Origin: Treponema sp.
GTDB lineage: Bacteria; Spirochaetota; Spirochaetia; Treponematales; Breznakiellaceae
NCBI GenBank assembly: GCA_031283105.1
Contig: JAITCL010000078.1
Location: 1 to 39,468 of the forward strand
Direction of reading: 5' to 3'
DNA: 39,468 bases
Shown here: positions 31,836 through 39,336 of the stretch, piece after piece
Layout: the number at the start of each line of letters is the position of its first letter
How positions within the stretch are numbered: the first letter of the stretch is position 1
Notes under the pieces: generated by a model
Seen by the model: the letters and a program-made list of their open reading frames with translations, nothing else
The model's database searches: none
Told to the model about the DNA's origin: nothing
Program-made: the position numbers and the translations under genes

Positions 31836-33554
31836 ATGTTAATGTATGAAAAATATACCGGAAAAAACAGGGACGATTATAAATCTTACGAAGACCTTAT
31901 GAGTAACTATAAAATCACCTGCGATGATGATTTTAATTTTGCCTATGACGTGCTTGACGAATTGGCAAAAAACCAGCCGGACGCGCTCTGTATGCTGTGG
32001 ATTTCCAACGAGGGTGAAGAAAAACGGATAACGTTTGCGGAAATGGCGCGGTATACCAATAAAGCCGCCAATTATTTTAAGTCCCTCGGCATACGCAAGG
32101 GCGACTTTGTGATGCTGGTGCTTAAACGGAGCTACCTTTTTTGGTACTGCATGATGGCCCTGCATAAAATCGGCGCGGTTGCCGTTCAGGCGGCGCATCT
32201 GTTAACCAAAGACGATTACATCTATCGCTGTAACGCGGGCGGCATAAAGATGGCGGTCATTACCGGCGACAATAATTGCACCGAGGCTTTTGACGGCGGG
32301 TTAAGCGAATATGAAACGATAAAACTTAAAGCGGTAACCAAAAGTAAAAAAGCCGGGGACGGCTGGCTTGATTTTGAAGCGGGCATGGAAGCAGCCAGTG
32401 ATGTGTGGCAGTGTCCCACCGGAGCGGAAGCCACCCGCGCCTCGGATATAATGATAATGTCATTTTCATCAGGCACGACCGGCTATCCCAAAATGGTAGC
32501 GCACGATTACACCTACCCGCTCGGCCATATAGGAACCGGCGTTTTCTGGCACCGCGTGGAAAAAGGCGGCCTGCATTTTACCATTTCCGATACCGGCTGG
32601 CTTAAATCACTGTGGGGTAAAATGTACGGGCAGTGGCTCGGAGAATGCGCCGTTCTGACTTACGACTTTGAAAAATTTAACGCGCACGATATTTTAAAAG
32701 CGCTCGAAAAATATCACGTAACGAGTTTTTGCGCGCCGCCCACCATGTACCGTTTTATGATGAACGAGGACGTGCCGTCTTTTGACCTTTCCAGCCTTAA
32801 ACACTGCACTGCGGCGGGCGAGGCTTTAAGCCAGGATTTGTTCAAAAAATGGGAAACCATGACCGGACTCAACATATACGAAGGTTTCGGGCAGACGGAA
32901 ACAACGCTCTGCTGCGGAACGCTGTACCCCTTTACGCCGCCGCGCGCCAGCTCAATGGGTATGGGAATCCCCGGTTACGCCATAGAACTTCTTGACGCGG
33001 ACGGCAACAAAGTCCCCACCGGCGCGACGGGTGAAATTTGCATGAAGGCGGAACACGCCCAGGCGGGAACCGTCCGCCGTCCGGTCGGTTTGTTTATGGG
33101 TTACTATAAAAATGACGAAGCTACCGGCAAGTCATGGCATGACGGATACTTCCACACCGGCGATTTGGCCTATTACGATGAACAGGGTTATTTGTGGTAT
33201 GTGGGGCGCAACGATGACGTTATTAAATCGTCCGGCTACCGCATCGGCCCCTTTGAGGTGGAAAGCGTCCTGTTGAAGCACCCCGCTGTCGCCGAAACAG
33301 CGGTAACCGGCATACCCGACCCGATACGTGGCTTTAACGTCAAGGCGACTGTGGTACTCGCCAAAGACTGCCAACCCTCCGACGCGCTGATTAAGGAATT
33401 GCAGGACTTTGTGAAAAAAAACACCGCGCCCTATAAATACCCGCGGGTCATTGAGTTTGTCAGTGAATTGCCCAAAACCATCAACGGAAAAATCCGCCGC
33501 GCGGAAATACGCAACCGCGACATGGGCAAACCGGCGACAGAAAGCGATATTTAG
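31836..33554 (+). CDS. AMP-forming acyl-CoA/acid ligase
   Basis: The 572-residue ANL-superfamily enzyme has the P-loop MSFSSGTTGYPKMVAHD, then GFGQTETTLCCG, the hinge region YFHTGDLAYYDEQGYLWYVGRNDDVIKSSGYRIGP, and the C-terminal catalytic Lys region PKTINGKIRRAEIR. It activates a carboxylic acid with ATP and joins it to CoA. Sequence style resembles medium-chain or aromatic acid ligases, but I cannot name the substrate. AAGGAG precedes ATG. It is the last gene of the EIIA-argC-XRE operon and ends just before tRNA-Leu on the other strand. Confidence 0.9.
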   Translation: MLMYEKYTGKNRDDYKSYEDLMSNYKITCDDDFNFAYDVLDELAKNQPDALCMLWISNEGEEKRITFAEMARYTNKAANYFKSLGIRKGDFVMLVLKRSYLFWYCMMALHKIGAVAVQAAHLLTKDDYIYRCNAGGIKMAVITGDNNCTEAFDGGLSEYETIKLKAVTKSKKAGDGWLDFEAGMEAASDVWQCPTGAEATRASDIMIMSFSSGTTGYPKMVAHDYTYPLGHIGTGVFWHRVEKGGLHFTISDTGWLKSLWGKMYGQWLGECAVLTYDFEKFNAHDILKALEKYHVTSFCAPPTMYRFMMNEDVPSFDLSSLKHCTAAGEALSQDLFKKWETMTGLNIYEGFGQTETTLCCGTLYPFTPPRASSMGMGIPGYAIELLDADGNKVPTGATGEICMKAEHAQAGTVRRPVGLFMGYYKNDEATGKSWHDGYFHTGDLAYYDEQGYLWYVGRNDDVIKSSGYRIGPFEVESVLLKHPAVAETAVTGIPDPIRGFNVKATVVLAKDCQPSDALIKELQDFVKKNTAPYKYPRVIEFVSELPKTINGKIRRAEIRNRDMGKPATESDI

Positions 33555-33560
33555 AAATTT

Positions 33561-33642
33561 TGCGGCCTAGAAGACTTGAACTTCCATGCCTCTCGGCACT
33601 AGCACCTCAAGCTAGCGTGTCTACCAGTTCCACCAAGGCCGC
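33561..33642 (-). tRNA. tRNA-Leu(GAG)
   Basis: The 82-base sequence GCGGCCT...AGGCCGC folds as a class II tRNA. It has a seven-pair acceptor, a D arm with GGTAGACAC and an anticodon arm CTAGC-TTGAGGT-GCTAG giving anticodon GAG. A long variable arm (TGCCGAGAGGCAT) and a T arm GGAAG-TTCAAGT-CTTCT follow. CCA is not encoded. The long variable arm and anticodon identify leucine. Confidence 0.95.
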
Positions 33643-33654
33643 AATTACTGCTTA

Positions 33655-33683
33655 AAAATAGCCATTTTGGGCATTTATGTCAA
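33655..33683 (-). promoter_or_regulatory. Promoter of tRNA-Leu
   Basis: TTGACA (33683-33678), a 17-base spacer and TATTTT (33660-33655) lie about a dozen bases upstream of the tRNA 5' end. Confidence 0.7.
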
Positions 33684-33786
33684 GCCGACTGATTCCAGGG
33701 CAACAGCATTTACCGTGATAATAGATACTATATCACCATAATTTCTTCGTACACGTATCACCTGTCATCCCTGTTTATTGCTGGCA

Positions 33787-34350
33787 TTATACGGGCGTTT
33801 TTGAGACAAACCGATTTCCCTTAATAAAAAAGCGCAATTCCAGTTCCTGTCCCGCGGACAGGCCAATCCGTCTGCCGGATGCGATTTCCGGTTTTTCCCG
33901 GCTGTTATGAATCTGCAGTTTGCCGTCAAGCAGGCTTATATTGTTGTGTTTGCGGGTGATGCCGAAAGCCTGGGTAAGTTTGCCCGGCCCGTTGCAGAGG
34001 TTTTCTATCTTCATTGTTTTGCGTCTTTTTTGCATAAGCGTAATACCCTGGACAGGCTCCAGAGCGCGGATCAGTACGGCCTCGCCCTCGCCGGTTTTGC
34101 CGGAGACTATGTTCAGGCAATGGTACATCCCATAAATGAAATAAACGTAGGTACGCCCGGCAGGCCCGAACATTGGCGCATTGCGGGGGGTGGGGCCGCG
34201 GCTGGCATGGCAGCCGGGATCGTCCCGGTACAGGTAGGCTTCAGTCTCGACAATTTTGCCTTTCAAATCATCGCACACCAGATATTTGCCGAGCAGCGCC
34301 TTGGCAAGGTCGATGGTCGGTTGATTATAGAATTTTTGTCCCAGCGTCAT
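33787..34350 (-). CDS. mpg: 3-methyladenine DNA glycosylase (AAG/MPG family)
   Basis: The 187-residue protein has the family motifs KIVETEAYLYRDDPGCHASRG (with catalytic Glu), TYVYFIYGMYHCLNIV, AVLIRALEP and NGPGKLTQAFGI. It removes alkylated purines in base-excision repair, in the cytoplasm. No ribosome binding site is seen before ATG at 34350. TATAAT lies only seven bases upstream, so the transcript may be leaderless. It is monocistronic, flanked by tRNA-Leu and the second acetyltransferase island. Length is normal. Confidence 0.93.
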   Translation of the reverse strand: MTLGQKFYNQPTIDLAKALLGKYLVCDDLKGKIVETEAYLYRDDPGCHASRGPTPRNAPMFGPAGRTYVYFIYGMYHCLNIVSGKTGEGEAVLIRALEPVQGITLMQKRRKTMKIENLCNGPGKLTQAFGITRKHNNISLLDGKLQIHNSREKPEIASGRRIGLSAGQELELRFFIKGNRFVSKTPV

Positions 34351-34357
34351 TACGGCA

Positions 34358-34366
34358 ATTATATCA
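34358..34366 (-). promoter_or_regulatory. Extended -10 promoter of mpg
   Basis: TGATATAAT (TGnTATAAT form) ends seven bases before the mpg ATG. No good -35 box is present at normal spacing. Transcription would start at or very near the A of ATG. Confidence 0.55.
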
Positions 34367-34390
34367 GAAACAGGAAATAGTAACTGTCAC

Positions 34391-34491
34391 CTCCAGCACA
34401 CCACAAAGGGCGCAAGCCCGACTGCGGTTTTACGGAACCCTGGAGCCTCCGAATAGGCGGCGAAGCGCATACAGACCTATTAGGCGCAGTC
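34391..34491. other. Folded non-coding block beside acetyltransferase island 2
   Basis: Three sets of paired arms lie here: CTCCAG (34391-34396) with CTGGAG (34440-34445), GACTGCG (34420-34426) with CGCAGTC (34485-34491), and AATAGG (34452-34457) with CCTATT (34476-34481). GGGC-GCAA-GCCC is a short GNRA-type hairpin. Some pairings cross, so the real fold is uncertain. It lies between mpg and the low-GC gene and is GC-rich, unlike that gene. A recombination-site remnant or structured RNA are both possible. Confidence 0.4.
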
Positions 34492-34509
34492 AAATTTGCT
34501 TTATATTTC

Positions 34510-35004
34510 TTATTCAATTTCTCCATATAAAATTGTTTGTAATGGCTTTAATCCACATTTTTTATACAATTTTATTGCGGTAGTATTATTTACAGATGTA
34601 AATAAGGTATAATATTTTATATTTTCTTGTTTGAAATATTCTAACCCTTTTATTATTAGTTTTGTTCCTATTCCATTCTGTCTAAAATTTTTATTCACCA
34701 TTAGTCCAGAAATGTCTCCCACTTTTTTAAGTTTCCAATAATTCGGCTGATCCTTAATGTAAACCGTAATATAACCAATAATTTTTTCATTTATTACTGC
34801 AATAAATGCTTTTGCCTTTTCATTTCCAATAAACTTTTGGAAATAATTTTTTATATCTATTTCGTCTATAGTATCTACTTCAAAAAATTCCTTTTTGTTG
34901 TTTTCATATTCATAAAAAAAGTCTTTGGAAAGATCCAATAATTCAAAAAAATTATCATTCGCATCCAATTCTTTTATTGATACTGTTCTTTCATTAGTTT
35001 CCAT
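34510..35004 (-). CDS. GNAT-family N-acetyltransferase 2 (low-GC, probably acquired)
   Basis: The 164-residue protein has GNAT motif A (DISGLMVNKNFRQNGIGTKLIIKGLEYF) with the R-Q-N-G-I-G-T acetyl-CoA loop, and NNTTAIKLYKKCGLKP near the end. The substrate is unknown. The gene is very AT-rich against GC-richer neighbours, suggesting recent gain. Unlike the first acetyltransferase it has a strong ribosome binding site (TGGAGG, six bases or so before ATG). It does not look like a close paralogue of the first. The upstream side carries the same 22-bp sequence as the first island. Confidence 0.88.
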   Translation of the reverse strand: METNERTVSIKELDANDNFFELLDLSKDFFYEYENNKKEFFEVDTIDEIDIKNYFQKFIGNEKAKAFIAVINEKIIGYITVYIKDQPNYWKLKKVGDISGLMVNKNFRQNGIGTKLIIKGLEYFKQENIKYYTLFTSVNNTTAIKLYKKCGLKPLQTILYGEIE

Positions 35005-35035
35005 TTTTTCCTCCAGCTTATTTATCCTTTTATAA

Positions 35036-35062
35036 ATTATATCATTTACTAGATATTATCAA
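35036..35062 (-). promoter_or_regulatory. Promoter of acetyltransferase 2
   Basis: TTGATA (35062-35057), a short 15-base spacer and TATAAT (35041-35036) preceded by TGA, giving an extended -10. It lies about 30 bases upstream of the start codon. Confidence 0.5.
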
Positions 35063-35175
35063 GATATTTTGAAGACATATTCAAATTTGATTGCACATAA
35101 CTCACCGTATACGCCGCAAACCGTCATATAATTTCCCAAATCGGTACATATACCACTCTACCCCTATCGGGAATT

Positions 35176-35197
35176 TTCCCTATGGGTGACTGTCACC
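35176..35197. repeat. 22-bp shared flank of acetyltransferase islands, copy 2
   Basis: The reverse complement reads GGTGACAGTCACCCATAGGGAA, identical to 21298-21319. It marks the upstream side of the second low-GC island, just before the aroF promoter. Confidence 0.75.
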
Positions 35198-35217
35198 ATA
35201 GATCAGTCCGTGATGCC

Positions 35218-35247
35218 TTGACACTTTTTTTGTCATTATAGTAGTAT
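35218..35247 (+). promoter_or_regulatory. Promoter of aroF
   Basis: TTGACA (35218-35223), an 18-base spacer and TAGTAT (35242-35247). Transcription would start close to the ATG of the short leader ORF at 35252. Confidence 0.6.
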
Positions 35248-35251
35248 CTTT

Positions 35252-35308
35252 ATGGAAGAAACCGGGAGACTTGGACGGCGGCAGCCGCTTGAGCCTCCTT
35301 TTTTTTAG
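35252..35308 (+). CDS. Possible aroF leader peptide ending in Phe-Phe
   Basis: ATG at 35252 opens MEETGRLGRRQPLEPPFF, 18 codons, with the two Phe codons (TTT TTT) immediately before TAG. The stop overlaps the AGGAG ribosome binding site of aroF (TAGGAG). GCGGC-A-GCCGC lies in the middle, and CTCCT just upstream can pair with AGGAG, hiding the aroF site. Proximity to the promoter means the peptide itself would have a minimal leader. Attenuation or translational coupling by Phe supply is inference; the ORF may be chance. Confidence 0.35.
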   Translation: MEETGRLGRRQPLEPPFF

Positions 35309-35317
35309 GAGATTGGC

Positions 35318-36343
35318 ATGATTATAGCGTTGAAACAGGGTATTAGCCGCGCCGAGGCTGAGGCGTTGGTGGCAAGCCTTGAAAAACAGGGAGTAGCGGT
35401 CGATTTTTCCGAGGGCGCGGCACAGATAGTGCTGGGCCTGGTGGGGGATACCACCGCCATCAATGACGAGGCCCTGCGGGCGAATCATCTGGTGGAAAAT
35501 GTTATCCGCGTACAGGAACCGTACAAGCGGGCGAACCGGAAGTTTCATCCGGCGGATACGATTCTGGAAATGCCGGGGGCTGACGGAAAAAAAGTGAGCA
35601 TCGGCGGCGCGTCTTTTGCCGTTATTGCCGGGCCCTGTTCGGTGGAGAGCCGCGAGCAGATTACTTCGGTTGCCCGGTCGGTCAAAAAAGCCGGGGCCGC
35701 TTTTTTGCGGGGCGGCGCATTCAAGCCCCGTACCAGCCCCTACAGTTTTCAGGGAATGGGCTGTCAGGGTCTCGATCTGATGCTTGAGGCAAGAAAAGAA
35801 ACCGGCCTGCCCATTGTCACCGAGTTAATGGAGATAAGCCAGCTTGAGCTGTTTGAAGAAGTTGACGTGATTCAGGTGGGGGCGCGGAATATGCAGAACT
35901 TTGCTTTGTTAAAAGAACTGGGACGCAGCCGCAAGCCCATTCTGTTGAAGCGGGGGCTTGCCTCAACCCTCACCGAACTGCTGATGGCGGCTGAGTATAT
36001 CATGGCGGGCGGCAATGAAAAGATCGTTCTCTGCGAGCGGGGCATACGGGGTTTTGACAACTTTGCCCGGAACACCCTCGATCTGGCCCTTATTCCCGCC
36101 CTGAAACGGAAAAGCCATTTGCCGGTAATTGTAGACCCCAGCCACGCGACGGGTCTTGCATGGATGGTGCCCGCCATGTCAAAAGCGGCAATCGCCGCCG
36201 GCGCCGACGGCCTGATTGTCGAAGTGCATAATGACCCGGAACACGCCCTCTGCGACGGCGAGCAGTCCATTACGCCGGAGGTATTTGCTTCACTGATGGA
36301 ATCGCTGCATAAATATGCCGCGCTGGAAGGCAAGTCAATTTGA
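35318..36343 (+). CDS. aroF: 3-deoxy-7-phosphoheptulonate synthase (DAHP synthase, type I-beta)
   Basis: The 341-residue protein has an N-terminal ferredoxin-like domain (about 1-70) that in relatives binds aromatic amino acids for feedback. The catalytic barrel shows VIAGPCSVESREQ (metal-binding Cys), GGAFKPRTSPYSFQGMG, and PVIVDPSHATG (metal-binding His). It joins phosphoenolpyruvate and erythrose 4-phosphate, the first step of the shikimate pathway. AGGAG lies six bases before ATG at 35318. tyrA follows 211 bases downstream with repeat element C between. Length is normal for the I-beta class. Confidence 0.95.
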   Translation: MIIALKQGISRAEAEALVASLEKQGVAVDFSEGAAQIVLGLVGDTTAINDEALRANHLVENVIRVQEPYKRANRKFHPADTILEMPGADGKKVSIGGASFAVIAGPCSVESREQITSVARSVKKAGAAFLRGGAFKPRTSPYSFQGMGCQGLDLMLEARKETGLPIVTELMEISQLELFEEVDVIQVGARNMQNFALLKELGRSRKPILLKRGLASTLTELLMAAEYIMAGGNEKIVLCERGIRGFDNFARNTLDLALIPALKRKSHLPVIVDPSHATGLAWMVPAMSKAAIAAGADGLIVEVHNDPEHALCDGEQSITPEVFASLMESLHKYAALEGKSI

Positions 36344-36353
36344 AGAAGAATAA

Positions 36354-36383
36354 AAACCACGGAGGACACGGTAACCGAGTAAC
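36354..36383. repeat. CACGGAGG-type repeat, left part, interrupted by element C
   Basis: ACCACGGAGGACACGG matches the arm at 1389-1468, then is broken by element C (36384-36492). The repeat resumes as GAGACACGGAGGAAGAGAACAGG at about 36493-36515. This suggests element C landed inside an existing CACGGAGG repeat. Confidence 0.5.
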
Positions 36384-36492
36384 AGCGCCCCGTTAAGGGG
36401 CGTTGACCGAATAAATGCGACACGTTACCGCGCACAACAAAAGCCACCGTTTACAGTGATGCCGGCTTGATTTATCAAGCCGAGTGCGCGGC
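36384..36492 (-). ncRNA. Structured repeat element, copy C (divergent)
   Basis: On the minus strand a perfect stem CCGCGCAC / GTGCGCGG encloses CGGCTTGAT-AA-ATCAAGCCG (36463-36482) and CACTGT-AA-ACGGTG. GTCGCATTTATTCGG and CGCCCC-TTAAC-GGGGCG (36386-36402) follow. The terminal hairpin is identical to that of copy B2, but the following T-tract is weak. Primary sequence of the middle differs from copies A, B1 and B2, while the hairpin with AA loop centre, closing stem and terminal hairpin are kept. It lies in the aroF-tyrA gap, antisense to both genes. Confidence 0.5.
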
Positions 36493-36554
36493 GGGAGACA
36501 CGGAGGAAGAGAACAGGGGTGATTTATGTGTGTAGGGAGGGAGACAGAAGTAAA

Positions 36555-37427
36555 ATGAAACCAATCGAAGAATGTACCATCGGCATTGTCGGTATGGGAT
36601 TGATGGGCGGGGCTTTTGCTATCGCATTGCGAAACCGTTGCGGCATCGCGCAGAATAATCTGCTTGCCTGTGACATTGACGGCAACGCCCTGACTCTGGC
36701 AAGAGAGGCGGGGCTTATTGCGCAGGGCTGGGAAGGCGCTCGCGCGGGGGAGATGCTTGCCCGCTGCGACGTGGTTTTTCTCTGCCCTGGCCCGGCGGCG
36801 CTGTTGAAGTTTCTTGATGAATGGGAACATTCTTTTAAGCCGGGCGCATTGGTAACCGATATTGCCGGCGTTAAGGGAAGCATTGCCGCCAGAGCGGAAC
36901 AACTTCGTTCAGACATTGAATTTATTCCCGGCCACCCTATGGCCGGCGCTGAGGGGGGGGGCTTTGCCGCCGCCGCCCGTTGTAACTTTCAGGGAAAAAA
37001 TTATATTTTAACCCCGCTGTCCCGCAACAAGCCGGAAAATCTGCTCTTCCTGAAAGACCTTATTCACCGCATGGGCTTTGGCCGCATTACCGAAACCAGC
37101 CCTGCCGATCATGACCGGAAAATCGCCTTTACCAGCCAACTCTGTCATGTGATTGCCGCTTCCCTTATCGACTGCGAAGCCGACACTGCCATTACCCGCT
37201 TCGGCGGCGGCAGTTTTGAAGACCTTACCCGTATTGCCGTGTTCAACGCCCCCCTGTGGACTGAGTTGTTTACCACAAACCGGGATGCCCTGCTGGAGCG
37301 TATTGATCAGTTTGAAGACAGCCTCGATGCAATAAAGGGTTTTATCCGGGACGGTAAAATAACAGAAATGGAACAACGGCTCGCCCGTGTGCGTGAACGC
37401 CGCCAGGCGCTGGACAAACTTCCCTAA
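36555..37427 (+). CDS. tyrA: Prephenate dehydrogenase
   Basis: Start at ATG 36555 (MKPIEECTIGIVGMGLMGG) gives 290 residues; the ORF track start at 36519 lies in repeat sequence. The NAD-binding IGIVGMGLMGGAFAIAL, VTDIAGVKGSI, and EFIPGHPMAGAEGGG with the conserved His identify TyrA. It converts prephenate to 4-hydroxyphenylpyruvate in tyrosine synthesis. The ribosome binding site is loose (GGAGGGAGACAGAAG, spacing long). No regulatory ACT domain is present. Its stop overlaps the stop of the convergent SPOR gene by about three bases. With aroF it forms an aromatic pair. Confidence 0.93.
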   Translation: MKPIEECTIGIVGMGLMGGAFAIALRNRCGIAQNNLLACDIDGNALTLAREAGLIAQGWEGARAGEMLARCDVVFLCPGPAALLKFLDEWEHSFKPGALVTDIAGVKGSIAARAEQLRSDIEFIPGHPMAGAEGGGFAAAARCNFQGKNYILTPLSRNKPENLLFLKDLIHRMGFGRITETSPADHDRKIAFTSQLCHVIAASLIDCEADTAITRFGGGSFEDLTRIAVFNAPLWTELFTTNRDALLERIDQFEDSLDAIKGFIRDGKITEMEQRLARVRERRQALDKLP

Positions 37428-38800
37428 TTATACCGTATAAAGGCGTCGTTATAACCAATGCTCTTGAAACGCTGCAGCATTGCCCCGCTTTCGCCCTGGT
37501 TCAAGGGGCCAAGCAGTATCCGAAACATGGGATTGGCGTCGCTTCCGATATTCTGTACTGTCAGCGGATACGTCGTTCCTATACGGCTGATTTCGTCCTC
37601 TACATGATCAACCCGCTCGTATGCGGCAACTTGCACATAACACTTGCCCTGTTCCAGACGGCTGATAAGCGGCACCTGAAAGGGTGAAAAATCAGACATT
37701 CCCGGCGATAAAGAACCGGGTGAAGTAGTGTTCGTTTTCAGGGGAGGGGCAAGGTTCTCCGGCGCAATGACAAACCGGTTCGCCGCCTGGGGAAGACGTT
37801 CTTCCGAAGGAATAATGCCCAGATTGCCGGCGTTCCCCGATTCAGGCGAATTTTCAACTGCCGCGGCAACCGGCCCTGCAACGGTATACGCCGATGTTTC
37901 CGCAACTGGTTGGACAAATGTTTGAACAACCACATCTTGGGGGGTTATTTCCGCCGGTCGCGCTCCGGTCATGGTGACCGTAACTTCTGCCAGAACCGGT
38001 TGTACAGCCGATTCCGCAACTGGCTGGACAGATGCTTTGGCAGTATTTTTCGGAGTTATTTCCGTAACGGCTTTTGCCGGGGCTTGTGCCGCTCTTGTCC
38101 GGGTAGCTGCCGGCGCAGTTTGTTTAACCGGTTTTATCGCCGGTTCTGCCGCTTGTGCAACGGTTTGCGTTGTTGTTTCCGGCGCGGTCTGTACCGCGAC
38201 TATTCCGGTATTTTTTTCATCAAAAACCGGCTGTACAGTTTCGTCGATAACCGTAAGCGCGGCTGTTTCGGTAACCGCTTCTGCGGCAACGGGATAATCC
38301 GCCCTGTTATACGCAACGACTGCGGCATCCGCGCCGGAGTCAGATTCAACGATGGTAATATAATTCCGCGCTTCGTCTCTGTCCGTACTTTCGGACACAT
38401 TATTTTCAGCAACGACATTCTGTTCGGAAGCGGAAGGCGGCGGGGCGGCGATGGGGCCTAACTTGAAACGGGAAAAGGCAATGTCATCCGATGGCTGGGT
38501 TATCCGTATTCTGCAGGTAGAATTACTGCGCAGGTCAATGGAATTGGCGGCATTCCGGGAAAGCGTCGCCAGAAGGCCCCTTGTTTCAAGACCGGAAACA
38601 ACGATCGCCCGCACCATCTTGCCGTTTTCAAGATTGGTAATGTCTACCACCGAATTTTTGGGAAAAGAGTTGGTTGCGATGCTGTAGTTTCCCGGCAGAT
38701 CTCCTTTGGAAACAACGTCGGTAACGCCTTCCCATACCGTAGCGCTGACCAGCAGTATCAGCGAAGCAATAACTACCGCGCAAAAAATCTTTGTTTTCAT
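37424..38800 (-). CDS. Envelope protein with RlpA-like N-terminus and C-terminal SPOR domain
   Basis: The 458-residue protein starts with a signal anchor (MKTKIFCAVVIASLILLVSATVW). A region (about 36-105) resembling the double-psi barrel of RlpA-type proteins follows (NYSIATNSFPKNSVVDITNLENGKMVRAIVV). A long Ala/Thr/Val/Pro-rich low-complexity linker spans about 130-370. The SPOR domain (about 385-458) starts GKCYVQVAAYERVDHVEDEI. SPOR domains bind denuded peptidoglycan glycan, often at division sites. RlpA-like activity is uncertain because I do not see a full catalytic set. It overlaps the upstream small secreted protein gene by four bases. Confidence 0.82.
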   Translation of the reverse strand: MKTKIFCAVVIASLILLVSATVWEGVTDVVSKGDLPGNYSIATNSFPKNSVVDITNLENGKMVRAIVVSGLETRGLLATLSRNAANSIDLRSNSTCRIRITQPSDDIAFSRFKLGPIAAPPPSASEQNVVAENNVSESTDRDEARNYITIVESDSGADAAVVAYNRADYPVAAEAVTETAALTVIDETVQPVFDEKNTGIVAVQTAPETTTQTVAQAAEPAIKPVKQTAPAATRTRAAQAPAKAVTEITPKNTAKASVQPVAESAVQPVLAEVTVTMTGARPAEITPQDVVVQTFVQPVAETSAYTVAGPVAAAVENSPESGNAGNLGIIPSEERLPQAANRFVIAPENLAPPLKTNTTSPGSLSPGMSDFSPFQVPLISRLEQGKCYVQVAAYERVDHVEDEISRIGTTYPLTVQNIGSDANPMFRILLGPLNQGESGAMLQRFKSIGYNDAFIRYN

Positions 38801-39279
38801 CTTTTACCTTCCTGATTCAAATGGGCAGCCATTAATCTGACAGCCTTTTTTATATTTTCATATTCTTCTCTGGTGTTCCTGAATGTTGTTACCGTGTATT
38901 TTTGTTCCTGTATTATTATTACGGGTGATTTGGTATTGAATAAACGCAGTGATACGTCGGAGCGCGTATAATCCACGATGCCCACCAGAAAAAAATCCAT
39001 CCCTCCCCTTCGCGCTTCTTCAAAATCATCTTCCGCCTCACGGGGAAAATTATCCGCAGGTCTTTCGGCAACTTTAATTATGGGAGAATTAGTCACTATG
39101 TGCCCCGACTCAAAAAAAATTTCCAACAGGCCGTTTTCCCATAAGATGGGGTACTGGCCGGCAGGGTCTTCTCTGCTTTGGCCGGTTTCCATGACCAAAA
39201 ATGAAACACTCACCGCATTCAGCGGGAATACTCCAATGAGGCAAAAAAACAGCCCGGCAAGCAGATGGCTTCTTATCAA
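38797..39279 (-). CDS. Small secreted protein of unknown function
   Basis: The 160-residue protein has a signal peptide (MIRSHLLAGLFFCLIGVFPLNAVS), then mixed alpha/beta sequence with DFFLVGIVDYTRSDVSLRLF and YTVTTFRNTREEYENIKKAVRLM. I do not recognise a family. The ATGA overlap with the SPOR gene means they are translated together and probably act in the same envelope process. No ribosome binding site stands out upstream. Confidence 0.65.
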   Translation of the reverse strand: MIRSHLLAGLFFCLIGVFPLNAVSVSFLVMETGQSREDPAGQYPILWENGLLEIFFESGHIVTNSPIIKVAERPADNFPREAEDDFEEARRGGMDFFLVGIVDYTRSDVSLRLFNTKSPVIIIQEQKYTVTTFRNTREEYENIKKAVRLMAAHLNQEGKR

Positions 39280-39336
39280 TAGAAAACTCCGCTTTCAGTA
39301 TCGGCTGTTTACTCAACGCGCATTATGATTTTCAAG

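Noticed and set aside
35224-35317. T-box riboswitch upstream of aroF
   Set aside because: The leader is only about 65 bases and lacks the T-box core and specifier stem.
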